Shown here piece by piece: positions 1-9,600 of a DNA stretch of 60,237 nucleotides. Each line of letters opens with the position of its first letter. Position 1 is the stretch's first letter. Under the pieces are notes generated by a model, which saw nothing but the letters and a program-made list of their open reading frames with translations, made no database searches and was not told the origin of the DNA. The DNA is from Alphaproteobacteria bacterium (lineage in GTDB: Bacteria; Pseudomonadota; Alphaproteobacteria; RF32; CAG-239). The stretch is from NCBI GenBank assembly GCA_017470165.1, contig JAFUEX010000002.1, forward strand, positions 1-60,237, read 5' to 3'. Position numbers and translations under genes: made by a program.

Positions 1-190
1 AAAACAAAAGAAGCGCCAATCTTTTTCGACTGACGCTCCAGACAAGGTGCAATGATGATGCCCAAATTTACTTTACTTCGACAATAAAATAAAATCATCA
101 CACACCTTGCCCTTTCACACCGTTAAACCATAAACGACCTTTTCTGCCTTGTGACAAACAGAGCTGACGTTCATAGCTATTTCGGTGATT

Positions 191-246
191 CATAATGAAA
201 GCTGATTATTTCGAGTTTTCAACTTTCATTATGCATACATTATAAT
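191..246 (+). promoter_or_regulatory. Promoter with inverted-repeat operator upstream of the small Cys/His protein gene
   Basis: An 11-bp inverted repeat, CATAATGAAAG at 191-201 and CTTTCATTATG at 223-233, lies directly upstream of a perfect -10 hexamer TATAAT at 241-246. A weak -35 (TTCAAC, 218-223, 17-bp spacer) overlaps the right arm. A dimeric repressor binding here would block the polymerase; this is inferred from layout. The rest of 1-360 shows no gene. Confidence 0.45.
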
Positions 247-360
247 ATATATCTTTTTAGTTGTCAACAGAACTTTTGAAAAATATTATGCTATTTCAGA
301 TGCTTAAATGCAAATTTTAATAATTTTGAATATATGAAAAACGACAATAAGGAGGTTTAA

Positions 361-534
361 ATGTCTAAAAATTCATTTACGGAAGCTCTGCAACGGCTTA
401 TTAGATTTCTGTCCGTGGAGAAATTTCGTTGTAAATACTGCGGAAAACTTGTTTTGACAATCCCAAAATCGCACCCAAAAGAATGCAAGCACTCACCTAA
501 CCATCGCCACGACTTCATCACGGTGCATAGGTAA
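361..534 (+). CDS. Small Cys/His-rich (zinc-ribbon-like) protein, 57 aa
   Basis: The ORF starts at ATG 361, five bases after a strong AAGGAGG ribosome binding site (349-355), and ends at TAA 534. The product is basic, with a CKYC pair at residues 24-27 followed by Cys42, His44, His48 and His50, which suggests a small zinc-binding knuckle. I do not recognise the family. It sits at the outer edge of the AT-rich restriction island behind a promoter with an inverted-repeat operator, so a small regulator or an accessory defence protein is possible. The strong Shine-Dalgarno sequence and spacing are the main reasons to call it. Confidence 0.6.
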   Translation: MSKNSFTEALQRLIRFLSVEKFRCKYCGKLVLTIPKSHPKECKHSPNHRHDFITVHR

Positions 535-591
535 ACGCCACCTTAAATCGAAAAATGCAAAAAAATGCCAAAAATCTTACAAAATCACATC

Positions 592-620
592 TTGACATCA
601 GTATCTACACTATATATCAT
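592..620 (+). promoter_or_regulatory. Sigma-70-type promoter
   Basis: A perfect -35 TTGACA at 592-597 and a -10 TATCAT at 615-620 are separated by 17 bp. Transcription would start near 627 and run to the terminator at 912-944. Confidence 0.7.
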
Positions 621-691
621 TGGTACGGAAAATCGGTATAGAGGTCATATTGATTAATTAACTTTTAGATATTGAAAGCGAGGTGATTACT

Positions 692-865
692 TTGTATACA
701 ATGTTGAATGCTTTGACTTGGGCATCAAGGGCTAATACAGCACATAGTCTTACCCAAGCCCGCAACTGGAATGATGTTTTAAACATTACAGTCCAATGCT
801 TCATTACAGAATGCTTGCTACAACAAGCCAAAAATATTGTTCGTAACCAATACTATTACTGGTAA
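692..865 (+). CDS. Possible small protein (57 aa), or a non-coding transcript of about 320 nt
   Basis: This reading frame fills the middle of a self-contained transcription unit: promoter 592-620, terminator 912-944. GAGGTGA at 680-686 is a plausible Shine-Dalgarno for a TTG start at 692; an in-frame GTG at 683 and ATG at 701 are alternatives. The peptide contains WASRANTAHSLTQARNW and ends in YYYW, and I do not recognise it. The unit may instead be a small RNA in which the open frame is accidental. It lies between the small Cys/His gene and the TIGR04141 gene, which is read from the other strand. Confidence 0.35.
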   Translation: MYTMLNALTWASRANTAHSLTQARNWNDVLNITVQCFITECLLQQAKNIVRNQYYYW

Positions 866-911
866 GGTTGCTTGAAAGGATTTCGTTATGTTAAATCGAC
901 ATAGCTGATAC

Positions 912-944
912 AGAGTGGAAGGATTAAACCAACCACTCTTTTTT
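912..944 (+). terminator. Rho-independent terminator
   Basis: The stem AGAGTGG (912-918) pairs with CCACTCT (933-939) and is followed by a T-run to 944. It ends the short plus-strand unit that begins near 627. Confidence 0.75.
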
Positions 945-986
945 ATACTATATCCAAAGAAGTAGTTTATTAAGACTAAGAGAAAG

Positions 987-2624
987 CTAAACTGCTGTAT
1001 TATCAACTTCTTTAATGTAAAAATACTTGATATTATCTTCAGAACACCCCATTCCTTTTAATAGAGATACTGCATCCAAAAATGTTATTTTAGAAAAAAT
1101 CGGCAAATCTTCGGAATCTGATATAATACCAAAATAAATTTTTCTATTCATTGGAATATCAGATTGAGCTATCTCATTAAATTTCTTTTTATACTCTGTA
1201 TCCTCTGATTTTGATATATTTGCTAATCTTTCAGAAACAACTCCTTGATTCCATAAATGGCTTAACGAGGACGAACTATTTTTCATTTTGATATGAAAGA
1301 ATATGTTATTGCTTGGATCAAATATATCACAAATTTCTATACGACCTTTTTCATAATTTATCAATTTTTTATCAAACAACTTTCGGTTTCCTGTTGTATT
1401 TTTAATATTATATAAACCTTCGCATTTTTCAGATTTTCCATCTATAATTTCGCATTGATTGTAGCTTTTAAAATAATTACCCAGAAAATTATTTTCGCAT
1501 TTAAACTTTTTTATCTTTTCATTTACATCTTGCAGAAAAGTATCTTCAATACGATACCAAATACCTTTAGATAAATAGAAGACGTGGTTATTTAATTCTG
1601 CTTCTGCAACTAGACATTTTTTTAATGACCAAGCAATATAACCTTCGTCTACATCATCATTTTCTTTATTTTTATCATTTGTATCATCATTTTGAGTTGG
1701 TGGTTCTTTCAAAATTTTAATTTTTCTATTTAAAATCGTTGGACTATTAAAGTCTTCGTCTTTCAATTCATATATATCTAAATTAAAAAAAGTTTTTCTA
1801 CCAAATTTATAGGCGTAAAACTCTTCTGGATTTATTATTTCATAGTCAGCTAGATAAACATTATCAAAATTTTTATTTTGCAATTTGGATAATAGTTGTT
1901 TATCTAACAATATTTGCTCTGTTTTAGTCGCCTTTTTTATATTATTAATACTAGAAAGGAAAATATCTTTTTTATATTCTTCTGATTTATATTCTTTAAT
2001 TAACTGTACTGATAAATTGGCAATTTCACTTTTCTCTATCTTTGTTTTCAGAGATAGACTACTTCTTCCTGTAGGTGCAAAGAAAATATCTTTATAATTG
2101 TCTTTAATTGGCCCTGATAATTTTTCGATTAAATCTTTTGTTGCGTTAAAATCATAATCTTGAACTGAGGATAAAATACTTGAAATTTCTTGTTTTTGTT
2201 TTGTGTGATCTGCTGGACTCGATAATATTATAGATTTTATTTTACTACCATCAAGAACATTTAAGGTTACTTGTAAACCAAAATCTTCTTCGCATACATC
2301 ACTTTTTAGGATATTATGCCCATTTCCAAAAGTATAAACCAATATTCTATTTGAATTAGTGTCTGTGTAAAATAAAATACAAGATGGAGTTGATGTCACA
2401 GTAACTTCTGTATTTAAGTCCAAGTATTTTACCCACCAAGGTTGGCTTGTATAAACATCATCATCAAGGTACGCTGTTATGCCGTTCTCATCAATTATCT
2501 TTGTGAGGTTTATTTTTTGTTCAATATTATTTACTTTGCGTTTTTGTTTCATTGCATCGTCAATATTAATTCCTTCCTTTAACATTCTTACGCTTAACTT
2601 AACTGCTTTATCTTTTTTACTCAT
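987..2624 (-). CDS. TIGR04141/DUF6119 family sporadically distributed protein
   Basis: This is a 545-aa soluble, Lys/Asp/Asn-rich protein. The C-terminal third contains a segment with HIKMKNSSSSLSHLWNQG at roughly residues 444-461, which matches the hallmark of the TIGR04141 (DUF6119) family as I know it. That family is patchily distributed and often found next to restriction-modification and other defence genes; its biochemistry is not established to my knowledge. The start at 2624 is supported by AGGAG six bases upstream. It is the last gene of the leftward island cluster, 130 bp downstream of the frameshifted nuclease-like gene. No signal peptide or membrane segment is visible. The family assignment is good; the role is inferred from context only. 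Confidence 0.8.
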   Translation of the reverse strand: MSKKDKAVKLSVRMLKEGINIDDAMKQKRKVNNIEQKINLTKIIDENGITAYLDDDVYTSQPWWVKYLDLNTEVTVTSTPSCILFYTDTNSNRILVYTFGNGHNILKSDVCEEDFGLQVTLNVLDGSKIKSIILSSPADHTKQKQEISSILSSVQDYDFNATKDLIEKLSGPIKDNYKDIFFAPTGRSSLSLKTKIEKSEIANLSVQLIKEYKSEEYKKDIFLSSINNIKKATKTEQILLDKQLLSKLQNKNFDNVYLADYEIINPEEFYAYKFGRKTFFNLDIYELKDEDFNSPTILNRKIKILKEPPTQNDDTNDKNKENDDVDEGYIAWSLKKCLVAEAELNNHVFYLSKGIWYRIEDTFLQDVNEKIKKFKCENNFLGNYFKSYNQCEIIDGKSEKCEGLYNIKNTTGNRKLFDKKLINYEKGRIEICDIFDPSNNIFFHIKMKNSSSSLSHLWNQGVVSERLANISKSEDTEYKKKFNEIAQSDIPMNRKIYFGIISDSEDLPIFSKITFLDAVSLLKGMGCSEDNIKYFYIKEVDNTAV

Positions 2625-2754
2625 ATTAACTCCTAGTTCAAGTTTTGTTAATCATAGCTATTACTTAGGAATTTTAATGCGAAAAAGCAAGACATTGCAG
2701 TTAAATCTGATAATCTTAAAATACCAATAGTTACCAGTGCAAGATTCGGATATA

Positions 2755-3262
2755 TTAGTATCCTATTATCAATATCCCTTCCAAAGGTATCTGAACTCGA
2801 TTACTCACATATAAGGTATGGAAAAAATTGCATACTTTTTCGAAATCTTTTGATTGCCGATAGATATTTCTAACAGCAATACAGCAATATTTGACGTTAT
2901 GCATCATACACGCCTCGTAGAAGTCCTTCAAAAATTGATAATTGGTATAAGCTCTACCAGCTTCAACTTCTATGACGGTATGATATTCCGAAGAGTAAGC
3001 ATCTGCTTCAAATGCCAAGTTGATAGTTCCATTATGACCAAATAAAACGGGAACTCGTATTTTTTCTTCTAGTTTTTTAGATTTTTCAACTAAATATCCT
3101 TCTTTTTCTAATCCTTTTGACACAATATGCAGAACCTCATCGCTCTCCAATTTGTTACTATTAGAGTCTATTGCCGGTACTACTTAGGGTGAACACATCA
3201 ACTACTTTTTTTAAATGAGTTTCTATTTCTTTATTTTCGGGAAAGTACATCCAATTAATCAT
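2755..3262 (-). pseudogene. Nuclease-like (PD-(D/E)XK-type candidate) gene interrupted by one frameshift
   Basis: The intact-looking 131-residue part (3150-2755) contains FEADAYSSEYHTVIEVEAGRA and later YCCIAVRN, a pattern like a PD-(D/E)XK core (Asp then Glu-X-Glu). A second frame from ATG 3262, with AAGGA eight bases upstream and only 11 bp after the methyltransferase stop, encodes MINWMYFPENKEIETHLKKV and then VDVF. The two pieces read as one protein of about 165 aa if the frame moves by +1 between about 3160 and 3210. I recall intact relatives with the order N-W-F..LKKVVEVF..LSSDEVL..VEVEAGRA..GVLIIGY, which supports fusion. It may be decayed, or the read-through may be lost to a sequencing error. 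Nuclease function is inferred. Confidence 0.6.
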
Positions 3263-3273
3263 TGTTTAAATCC

Positions 3274-4506
3274 TTATTCTGCTGCCATTTTAAATGACTG
3301 TTCTTCCGTTAAATCACTATTTAGGCAATCCAACATTTCGACCAAACAACAACCTATATGATAACTTAAATTAACAGGAACAGCGTTGCCAATTTGTTTA
3401 TATTGTGATGACATTGTGCCTTGAAATTTCCAATTATCGGGAAATGACTGGATTCTCGCATATTCTCTCACTGTCAATGGTCTTGTTTCACTTGGGTGAC
3501 AACGCTCTGTTTGTTTTTGGGCTGGAGCACAAGTTAATGTTAAACTCGGCTCATCCCAAGATAAACGTCTCGCCATACCAGTCTTACCACCAGATAAGTG
3601 GAAACTGCCTTTCATATATTCTTTTTGAATATCAATCGGTAAATCTCTCCAATATCCACCTTCTGGAACTAGTGATAATATTTCAGCTTTACGTTTAGGA
3701 TAGCTTTGACCTTCTGATTTTGGACAATCTTTTAGTGCAGCTCTTAATGAAACTGTATAATTCTTTTCTATAGGAAAGATAAAAGGAATATTCAAATCAT
3801 TGCGAATCGCCATAATTATGAGCCTTTCTCTTTTTTGTGGCACATCTAAATATTGTGCTCTTAAGACCTTATATTGCACCTTATAGCCAATTTCTTTCAA
3901 AGCATTAACCATTGTCTTCAAAGTTCTACCATTGTCGTGTTTTAATAATCCTTTGACATTCTCACCAACGGCAATCTTGGGCATTGTTTCTTTAACGCAA
4001 CGAGCAAATTCAAAGAACAACGTTCCTCTGGTATCCTCAAATCCCATACTTTTTCCAGCATAACTAAAGGCTTGACAAGGGAATCCTGCTTGAACTATAT
4101 CAACTTTACCTTTCCATTTAGAAAAATCTACACTATGAACATCTGCATGAATAATGTTAGTTCCTTTGGGAAAATTATGTTTCAGTGTTGCAACGCAGTC
4201 TTTATCTATTTCATTTAATAAAATATGTTGAATACCTGCATTTTCAAAACCTAAAGCTGTTCCCCCAGCTCCAGCAAATAATTCTATTGCGGTATAAGGC
4301 GATTTAATTTCTGATTTTAATACCTTAAATTCTTCTTCTGATTTATTATTTAGTTTATTTAGCAGGGCAAAAACTTCATCATCATTAAACATACGGTGAT
4401 TTTTATCAGAACGCTCAGCCTTGATTAACCCTTTCTTTTCCCAGCGTCTTATTGTATCAATGGATAAATTTAGTTTTTCACTTACTTCGTGAATAGATAG
4501 CCACAT
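3274..4506 (-). CDS. DNA (cytosine-C5) methyltransferase with N-terminal MerR-like HTH
   Basis: This is a 410-aa modification enzyme. Residues 1-52 form a MerR/excisionase-type helix-turn-helix (IHEVSEKLNLSIDTIRRWEK). The catalytic domain follows: SAM-binding FAGAGG at 77-82, the Pro-Cys nucleophile in GFPCQ (Cys144), ENV at 182-184, QKRER at 224-228, and the C-terminal motifs RPLTVREYARIQSF and QIGNAVPVN. It transfers methyl to C5 of cytosine. Pairing with an Eco47II-type endonuclease predicts the target GGNCC. The HTH could let it repress its own promoter, as is known for several C5 methyltransferases with such domains. Start 4506 has AGGGAG upstream. A hairpin separates it from the endonuclease gene, so the two are probably transcribed or tuned separately. 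Confidence 0.95.
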   Translation of the reverse strand: MWLSIHEVSEKLNLSIDTIRRWEKKGLIKAERSDKNHRMFNDDEVFALLNKLNNKSEEEFKVLKSEIKSPYTAIELFAGAGGTALGFENAGIQHILLNEIDKDCVATLKHNFPKGTNIIHADVHSVDFSKWKGKVDIVQAGFPCQAFSYAGKSMGFEDTRGTLFFEFARCVKETMPKIAVGENVKGLLKHDNGRTLKTMVNALKEIGYKVQYKVLRAQYLDVPQKRERLIIMAIRNDLNIPFIFPIEKNYTVSLRAALKDCPKSEGQSYPKRKAEILSLVPEGGYWRDLPIDIQKEYMKGSFHLSGGKTGMARRLSWDEPSLTLTCAPAQKQTERCHPSETRPLTVREYARIQSFPDNWKFQGTMSSQYKQIGNAVPVNLSYHIGCCLVEMLDCLNSDLTEEQSFKMAAE

Positions 4507-4541
4507 AATTAAATCTCCCTTGTTAACTGATTACAATATAA

Positions 4542-4571
4542 AATAACCCCTGCATATATGCAAGGGTTATT
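4542..4571 (-). terminator. Hairpin between endonuclease and methyltransferase genes
   Basis: AATAACCC (4542-4549) pairs with GGGTTATT (4564-4571), with an inner TGCA/TGCA stem and a TATA loop. T-rich flanks on both strands allow termination in either direction; the leftward use would end the endonuclease message before the methyltransferase start at 4506. Confidence 0.6.
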
Positions 4572-4593
4572 TTTTAATATAAGATGATTTTTA

Positions 4594-5307
4594 TTAATTG
4601 TTTGATTTTTCTTCAATTTCTGTTGCCAAATTATTTACGACATCTTCAATTATGGTCGTACCATCAATCTCATTTGCAACTTCTGCGATATTATCAATTA
4701 GTGCTTCATAAAAATCTTCATCACCCGTCAATCTATACCAAAACTCTTTACCAGCATAAACAGGGTGTGATTTATTAATGGTTTTATACATTGTTGATAG
4801 ATCATCGCTATTGCCATAAAACACACCAACAATACAGTCTATATCAGGATTAAAATCTTTTACCCCATTTGTCCTTGCTAAATTTCTAATTGCCTGAAAA
4901 TGGTTTAATATGGTTGTAATATCGTCTTTATTTATGGTATTTGGGCCAGCTTTAATTTGACAATACTTGTGTCTGCCATCAACTTGATCCTTAAACTCAA
5001 CATCAATACCAGACGTAGTCGAAGCAAAGCCATTTAATACATCTTTGCAAAAAGATTGCATCTGAGTGCCAAAAATTGTATTTATTGAAGTTCCTAAAAC
5101 ACGAGGATAAACAAGAGCCTTGGCAATACACTTACTATCACAATTACCAAAAGCAAAATTAGCTAAATATTTTTGTAAAAAAGGATTGGGATTAAATTCC
5201 TTTAAGTGTTTAGCTTTTTCTGTTTGCTTTTTATGATTAACAACAATCTTTTCTCTAAAAAATTGTTTTGCTTTTTCTAATATTACCTGTTTTTCTGCTG
5301 GTGTCAT
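4594..5307 (-). CDS. Type II restriction endonuclease, Eco47II family
   Basis: This is a 237-aa endonuclease. The stretch SGIDVEF, DQVDGRHKY and then CQIKAGPNTINKDD (residues about 99-129) contains the candidate PD-(D/E)XK residues and matches the Eco47II/Sau96I family, whose members cut GGNCC. It continues with the family segments VGVFYG and GKEFWYRLTGDEDFY. The start at 5307 has GGAGA six bases upstream. It pairs with the downstream C5 methyltransferase as a restriction-modification system. The length is normal and no damage is visible, so the enzyme is probably active. The specificity is a family-level inference. Confidence 0.92.
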   Translation of the reverse strand: MTPAEKQVILEKAKQFFREKIVVNHKKQTEKAKHLKEFNPNPFLQKYLANFAFGNCDSKCIAKALVYPRVLGTSINTIFGTQMQSFCKDVLNGFASTTSGIDVEFKDQVDGRHKYCQIKAGPNTINKDDITTILNHFQAIRNLARTNGVKDFNPDIDCIVGVFYGNSDDLSTMYKTINKSHPVYAGKEFWYRLTGDEDFYEALIDNIAEVANEIDGTTIIEDVVNNLATEIEEKSNN

Positions 5308-5650
5308 ATTGATTCTCCATTTTTATTTAAGGCGATTCTACATTAAACATTACGAAAAGCAAGTGATAATTGACTTTATTTACCAATCTTTCTTATAACA
5401 CAATAGGATTGCAGAAAAAATTACGACCAGTTACACATAAACCTTAAATGGGTAAAAACATTATAAAAAAATTGCTTCGTTTACATTATTAAGATATGAA
5501 TCAAGGTAAATAACGTTTTTTTCGTCATACAATGCGATGGTGCTGTTTTACGCAAGTTTATCGCGAAAAATCAATTTCTGCATTGTCTGATGGGAAAATC
5601 AAAGGCAAATGATGTGTTTTAATTTAAAACTTGATTTTTATAAAAAATGT
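5308..5650. other. AT-rich intergenic stretch, no gene seen
   Basis: About 340 bases upstream of the endonuclease carry no convincing ORF, tRNA or repeat. The leftward promoter of the endonuclease and the rightward promoter of the following RNA must lie here, but I see no clear consensus pair. Confidence 0.4.
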
Positions 5651-5672
5651 GATACTTTACCTTCTAATTGGT

Positions 5673-5784
5673 CGTATCGATTCTTCGGTATGGGAACGTT
5701 ATTTAATGTTCGGGTGCGTACTTTGAGAGCCTAAACACGCCATAAATTCAGCCCTCACTTCATTTGAGAAGTGTGGCTTTTTTT
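5673..5784 (+). ncRNA. Structured RNA: two tight hairpins followed by a terminator (sRNA or leader)
   Basis: Three stems occur in a row. Hairpin 1 is CGTATCGA-TTCT-TCGGTATG (5673-5692, 8 bp). Hairpin 2 is GAACGTT-ATTT-AATGTTC (5694-5711, 7 bp). A terminator follows, with CACTTC (5756-5761) pairing GAAGTG (5768-5773), AGCC pairing GGCT, and seven Ts to 5784. The region has no ORF. It lies 54 bases upstream of the frameshifted gene at 5839, so it is either a small RNA or an attenuator or riboswitch-like leader. It matches no RNA family I know. Confidence 0.55.
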
Positions 5785-5838
5785 ATGTCTTAATTTCTCC
5801 GATGAAGTTTATGTTAACTAAATTTTTGGAGAATAACT

Positions 5839-6595
5839 ATGAGAAAACATATTGAAGACGTAGAAATTGCACTGATGTATACAGCTGACCTCGAACTAGT
5901 CCTTTTTCTTAGAGAAAATGGCATTGGAATTGACCGTCTACTTTATTGTAGACAACTGAAATCTATCAAAAATAATATCAGGACAACTGTTACTTGAACT
6001 GTTTAAGAAACGTTGTCTTAATGCAAAGGATATTACAGATGTTCTAGGAAATTCACGAGTAGACACGATGGTTAAAAAAATATTTAACTTTTTACCTGAT
6101 GAATCTTTTAAAGTTTTTTTTCCTGTTCTTACTAAAAGTAAAATTGTGTTTAACCCCATAATTAAACTAACAGACTTTATTGTTTCTGTTTCTGACTTAT
6201 CCACTATACAGATATATCTTAGAAATGAAAATGAGAAGAAAAAGCAAAAGGATAAAGACAATGCTACAAACAAAATTAAAATTGTAAGTAGTGAAGCTAA
6301 AGAATTTGATGATTACACCATCTATTATTGTTTTAAGATTCATCAAGATGGTGCTTATGACTTAGAAATGGGGATAGATCACAAATTTACAATTACTTGG
6401 CGAGAAGATGCTGCATTATATCTTGATAATAGATTTTATGATAAAAACAGCTATTCAGATTGGAAACTCTTTAGTTTTCCTAAAAACATTAAGATTGAGC
6501 TTATGTTGTTTAAGCTGCCTGAGCCAGATGTTCCTGTATCAACTGATATTGCGAATACATCAGCATTATCTGGTTGTGATGCTGGTACAAGTTAG
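5839..6595 (+). pseudogene. Uncharacterised island gene interrupted by a frameshift
   Basis: ATG 5839 follows GGAG by seven bases and opens a frame that runs to TGA 5997 (52 aa: MRKHIEDVEIALMYTADLEL...). The +1 frame continues without a break into the ORF ending at 6595 (GQLLLELFKKRCLNAKDI...). Removing one A from the AAAAA run at 5968-5972 joins them into a product of about 250 aa (KSIKIISGQLLLELF). The second half has a charged Lys-rich middle and a beta-rich tail with DYTIYYCFKIHQDGAYDLEMG. I do not recognise the family. The gene lies downstream of the hairpin leader and upstream of a strong terminator. A true slippage event or a sequencing error are both possible. Confidence 0.55.
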
Positions 6596-6642
6596 TAATA
6601 AACTCTGTTCGAAATGTGCTGTTATCGTACCGCCATCAAAAC

Positions 6643-6668
6643 AAAAGCGCCTATTAGGGCGCTTTTTT
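6643..6668. terminator. Bidirectional terminator at island edge
   Basis: AAAAGCGCC (6643-6651) pairs with GGCGCTTTT (6658-6666) around TATTAG, with T-runs on both strands. It ends the rightward island gene and the leftward addBA message, and marks the island/core boundary. Confidence 0.85.
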
Positions 6669-6699
6669 ATGGAATTATTGGGAAAAGATAACCTTATAA

Positions 6700-9600
6700 C
6701 TAGTCAATCTTCATAATGTGAGAGGTGTTGGTCCAAAGGATATAAGTTTCAATTTGTTTGGTGGGGTAAAGCCTTGCGATAAGACTGCGGTAGGCTCGCA
6801 TTTGTTTGAGATAGGCTGTGGGGACTTCGTTCAATGCCGAGGCGGCCGGCCGATTGGTTTTATAATCAATAATCATTACCTTGTCTTCGGTTATGACCAA
6901 ACGGTCGATTTGTCCAGATATGATGCGGTCGTCAACCAATCCCATTACCGAGACCTCGGCAACGGACGATGGGGAGAAAAGCGGAGCAAACTGCGGTGAT
7001 GATATCAATGCCGTTACTTCGGTAAAAATTTTGTCTTGCTCTGCGGCAGAAAATTCAGCGGCCTGAGTTTTGAGATAGGCTCGGATGGCATCTTCACGTT
7101 TGTCAGGAGAGTTGGCAGGAATAAATTGCAGCAGTTTGTGTATAATCAATCCGCGACTGTAGAGGCGGGTGGAATCAGTTTGGCTCAGAGGTGATGAAGC
7201 GCCTTGCTGGGCTTCGTCTTGGTGTGAGGGAGTAAGCGGTTTGGCCAGAGGGGATTCTTGCGGAGCCGGAGACTTAAGCCACACGGGGAGGGTGACAGGC
7301 GCTTCGATGGGAGCTTTTTTTTGTGAGGCAAGTGATGGTGTGAGAGAGTTTATATGATAGCGAATTACTCCTTGTTCGTCAGCGGAGGCAATTTGTGCCA
7401 AAGCAGAGCGGCATAAATTGTACCACGAATCGTCATTCGGGGCGTTGGAATTGGAATAGCCGCAAATATAAAGTTGCTCACCGGCACGGGTGAGGGCAAC
7501 ATACAGCAGTCGGTGGTATTCTTCCAGAGAGGCAGCCTGATCGGATGATTGGATGGTCTGACAAGCAGAATTGTAGTAATTTTTGTTAAGAGGATAAAAA
7601 ATTTGACTATTGTCACGCAGCCATCTTGCATCTTGTTTGAGTTTTTTGAGCCGCAAGGTGTCGGGGAGGATAACAACCGGAGCTTGTAATCCCTTGGAGG
7701 CATGGACGGTCATTATCCGTACGGCATCAAAATCGGTTTGCTCTAAGTTGCGTTTAATTTCGGGGTCGCCGCTTTGCATCCAGTCGACAAACAATTGCAG
7801 TGACGGAGTATGGTCTTGCTCAAATGATAAGGTGAGATTGATAAACTCGTCAATGGCATCTTCGCATTCGATACTCAGACGGGAGACGAATTTGCCGCGA
7901 CCGTTCATTGCGGTAAGAATGTGATTGAAAAACTCAAACGGACGGGATTGTTTGCCCAATTTGAGCAAAGAACGCAGTTGGTCGGCAGTTGCAATATAAT
8001 TCGGGTTGGAACAGAGCCTTTCCCATAAGGTGAGGGGAGCGCGATTGTAACAAAGGGTGAATAAATCGTCGTCATCCAAGGAAAACAGCGGTGATTTTAA
8101 GAGGCAGGCTAAGTTGAGGTCGTTTTGGGGCAGAAGTACAAAATTGGCCGCGGCCAACAGGTCATTGATGGCGATTTGGTCGTTGAGGTTGATTTTATCA
8201 ATACCGGTGACGGAAACCTGTGCATTTTTGAGGGCGCGCACCATTTCTTCCACAAAGGAATTGCGGCGTTGTACCAAAATGAGAAAATCGCGATAGTGCA
8301 GCGGTTCGCCGTTGGCTTTGCGCTCACCTGAGTCAACCTTGGAGCGGATGGTCTCGGCGATTTTTTGGGCCAGCAGTGATGAGGCTGACTGCGAGGGGTG
8401 GCGCTCAATAGGGGGATACCACACATCATCGTCGGTGGTATCGTTTAAGGGGTAGGTAACCGGCCAAATTTCGATGTGGCCGCCCTCGCCGATGCGGGAG
8501 GGTTCGTGGCGGATGTTATCACCTGTTGCCACCACCCCGCAAGCCGCAGGAAGTCGGGAAAAGGTGGTGTTTACCATATCAAGTATGGCAGAAGTAGAAC
8601 GAAATGATACTTCCATATTGATGGTTTGAAATTGGGGAGCAGTTGCGGCAAAGTGGGCGTGCATCTTTTCAAACTCGGCAACATCCGCTCCCTGAAAGGA
8701 ATAAATTGATTGTTTGCGGTCGCCGACGGCAAAAATGGTGGGAGCGGAATTTTTAGCACCCATACCGGCAAAAAATTCAGAGGCCAGTGAGCGGATAATT
8801 GACCATTGCTGCGGCGAAGTATCCTGAGCTTCGTCAATCAAGATGTGGTCAATGCCGCCATCAAGTTTGTAGAGCACCCAAGCCGCATCGGAAGAATTGG
8901 CCAGCAACCGGTCGGTTTTGACAATCAGGTCATTATAGTCCAGTTGTGAGTGGATGAATTTGTAATGGTCATAACGGCTGAGCAGTTCGGAGGCGAGATT
9001 GAGCACGGCGATGGTGGAATCGCGCAAATCGATATCGCGCAGACGAGAAAGACTGTCAATTAGTTGTGAACATATATTTTGATAAATTTCGGGGGCGGAG
9101 GGGAATTTGCCGATGGATTTTTTAACCAATAATTTTTGATTGAGGCTGTGGTCTTTGTTGAGCAAAACTTGGGTGACTGCCGCAAAGTCGCGCGAGCGAA
9201 GCGCTGAGGCTAATAAGGAGGCATTGGTTTGCGAGACAAGAGTGCCGGCTTGCAAGGCGGCAATGAGCGTTGTAAAATCATCAAGGCTGACATTTTGCCA
9301 AAAAGCTGCAATGACGGTTTCTGAAGAGGTGTCATCGGTAAGATGCAACTGATGATTGATGTTTTGCAAAGCCGCTTCGATATTGGGAAAGGCGGCAAAA
9401 TAGTTGTTCAGCATACTGCAATTGGTAGTTATGGAGGCCAAAATTTTAGGAAAGGCGGTTTCGCTTGAATGTTCGGTAAGATAACTCAGCGCTTGTCGTA
9501 TGGCGGGGGTGGTGATATGACCTGAAAGGATGTCCTGTTTAATTTTTTGCAACACCTCTTGGGTTTCACGGTCGTCAATAACCGAAAAATAGGGCGAAAT

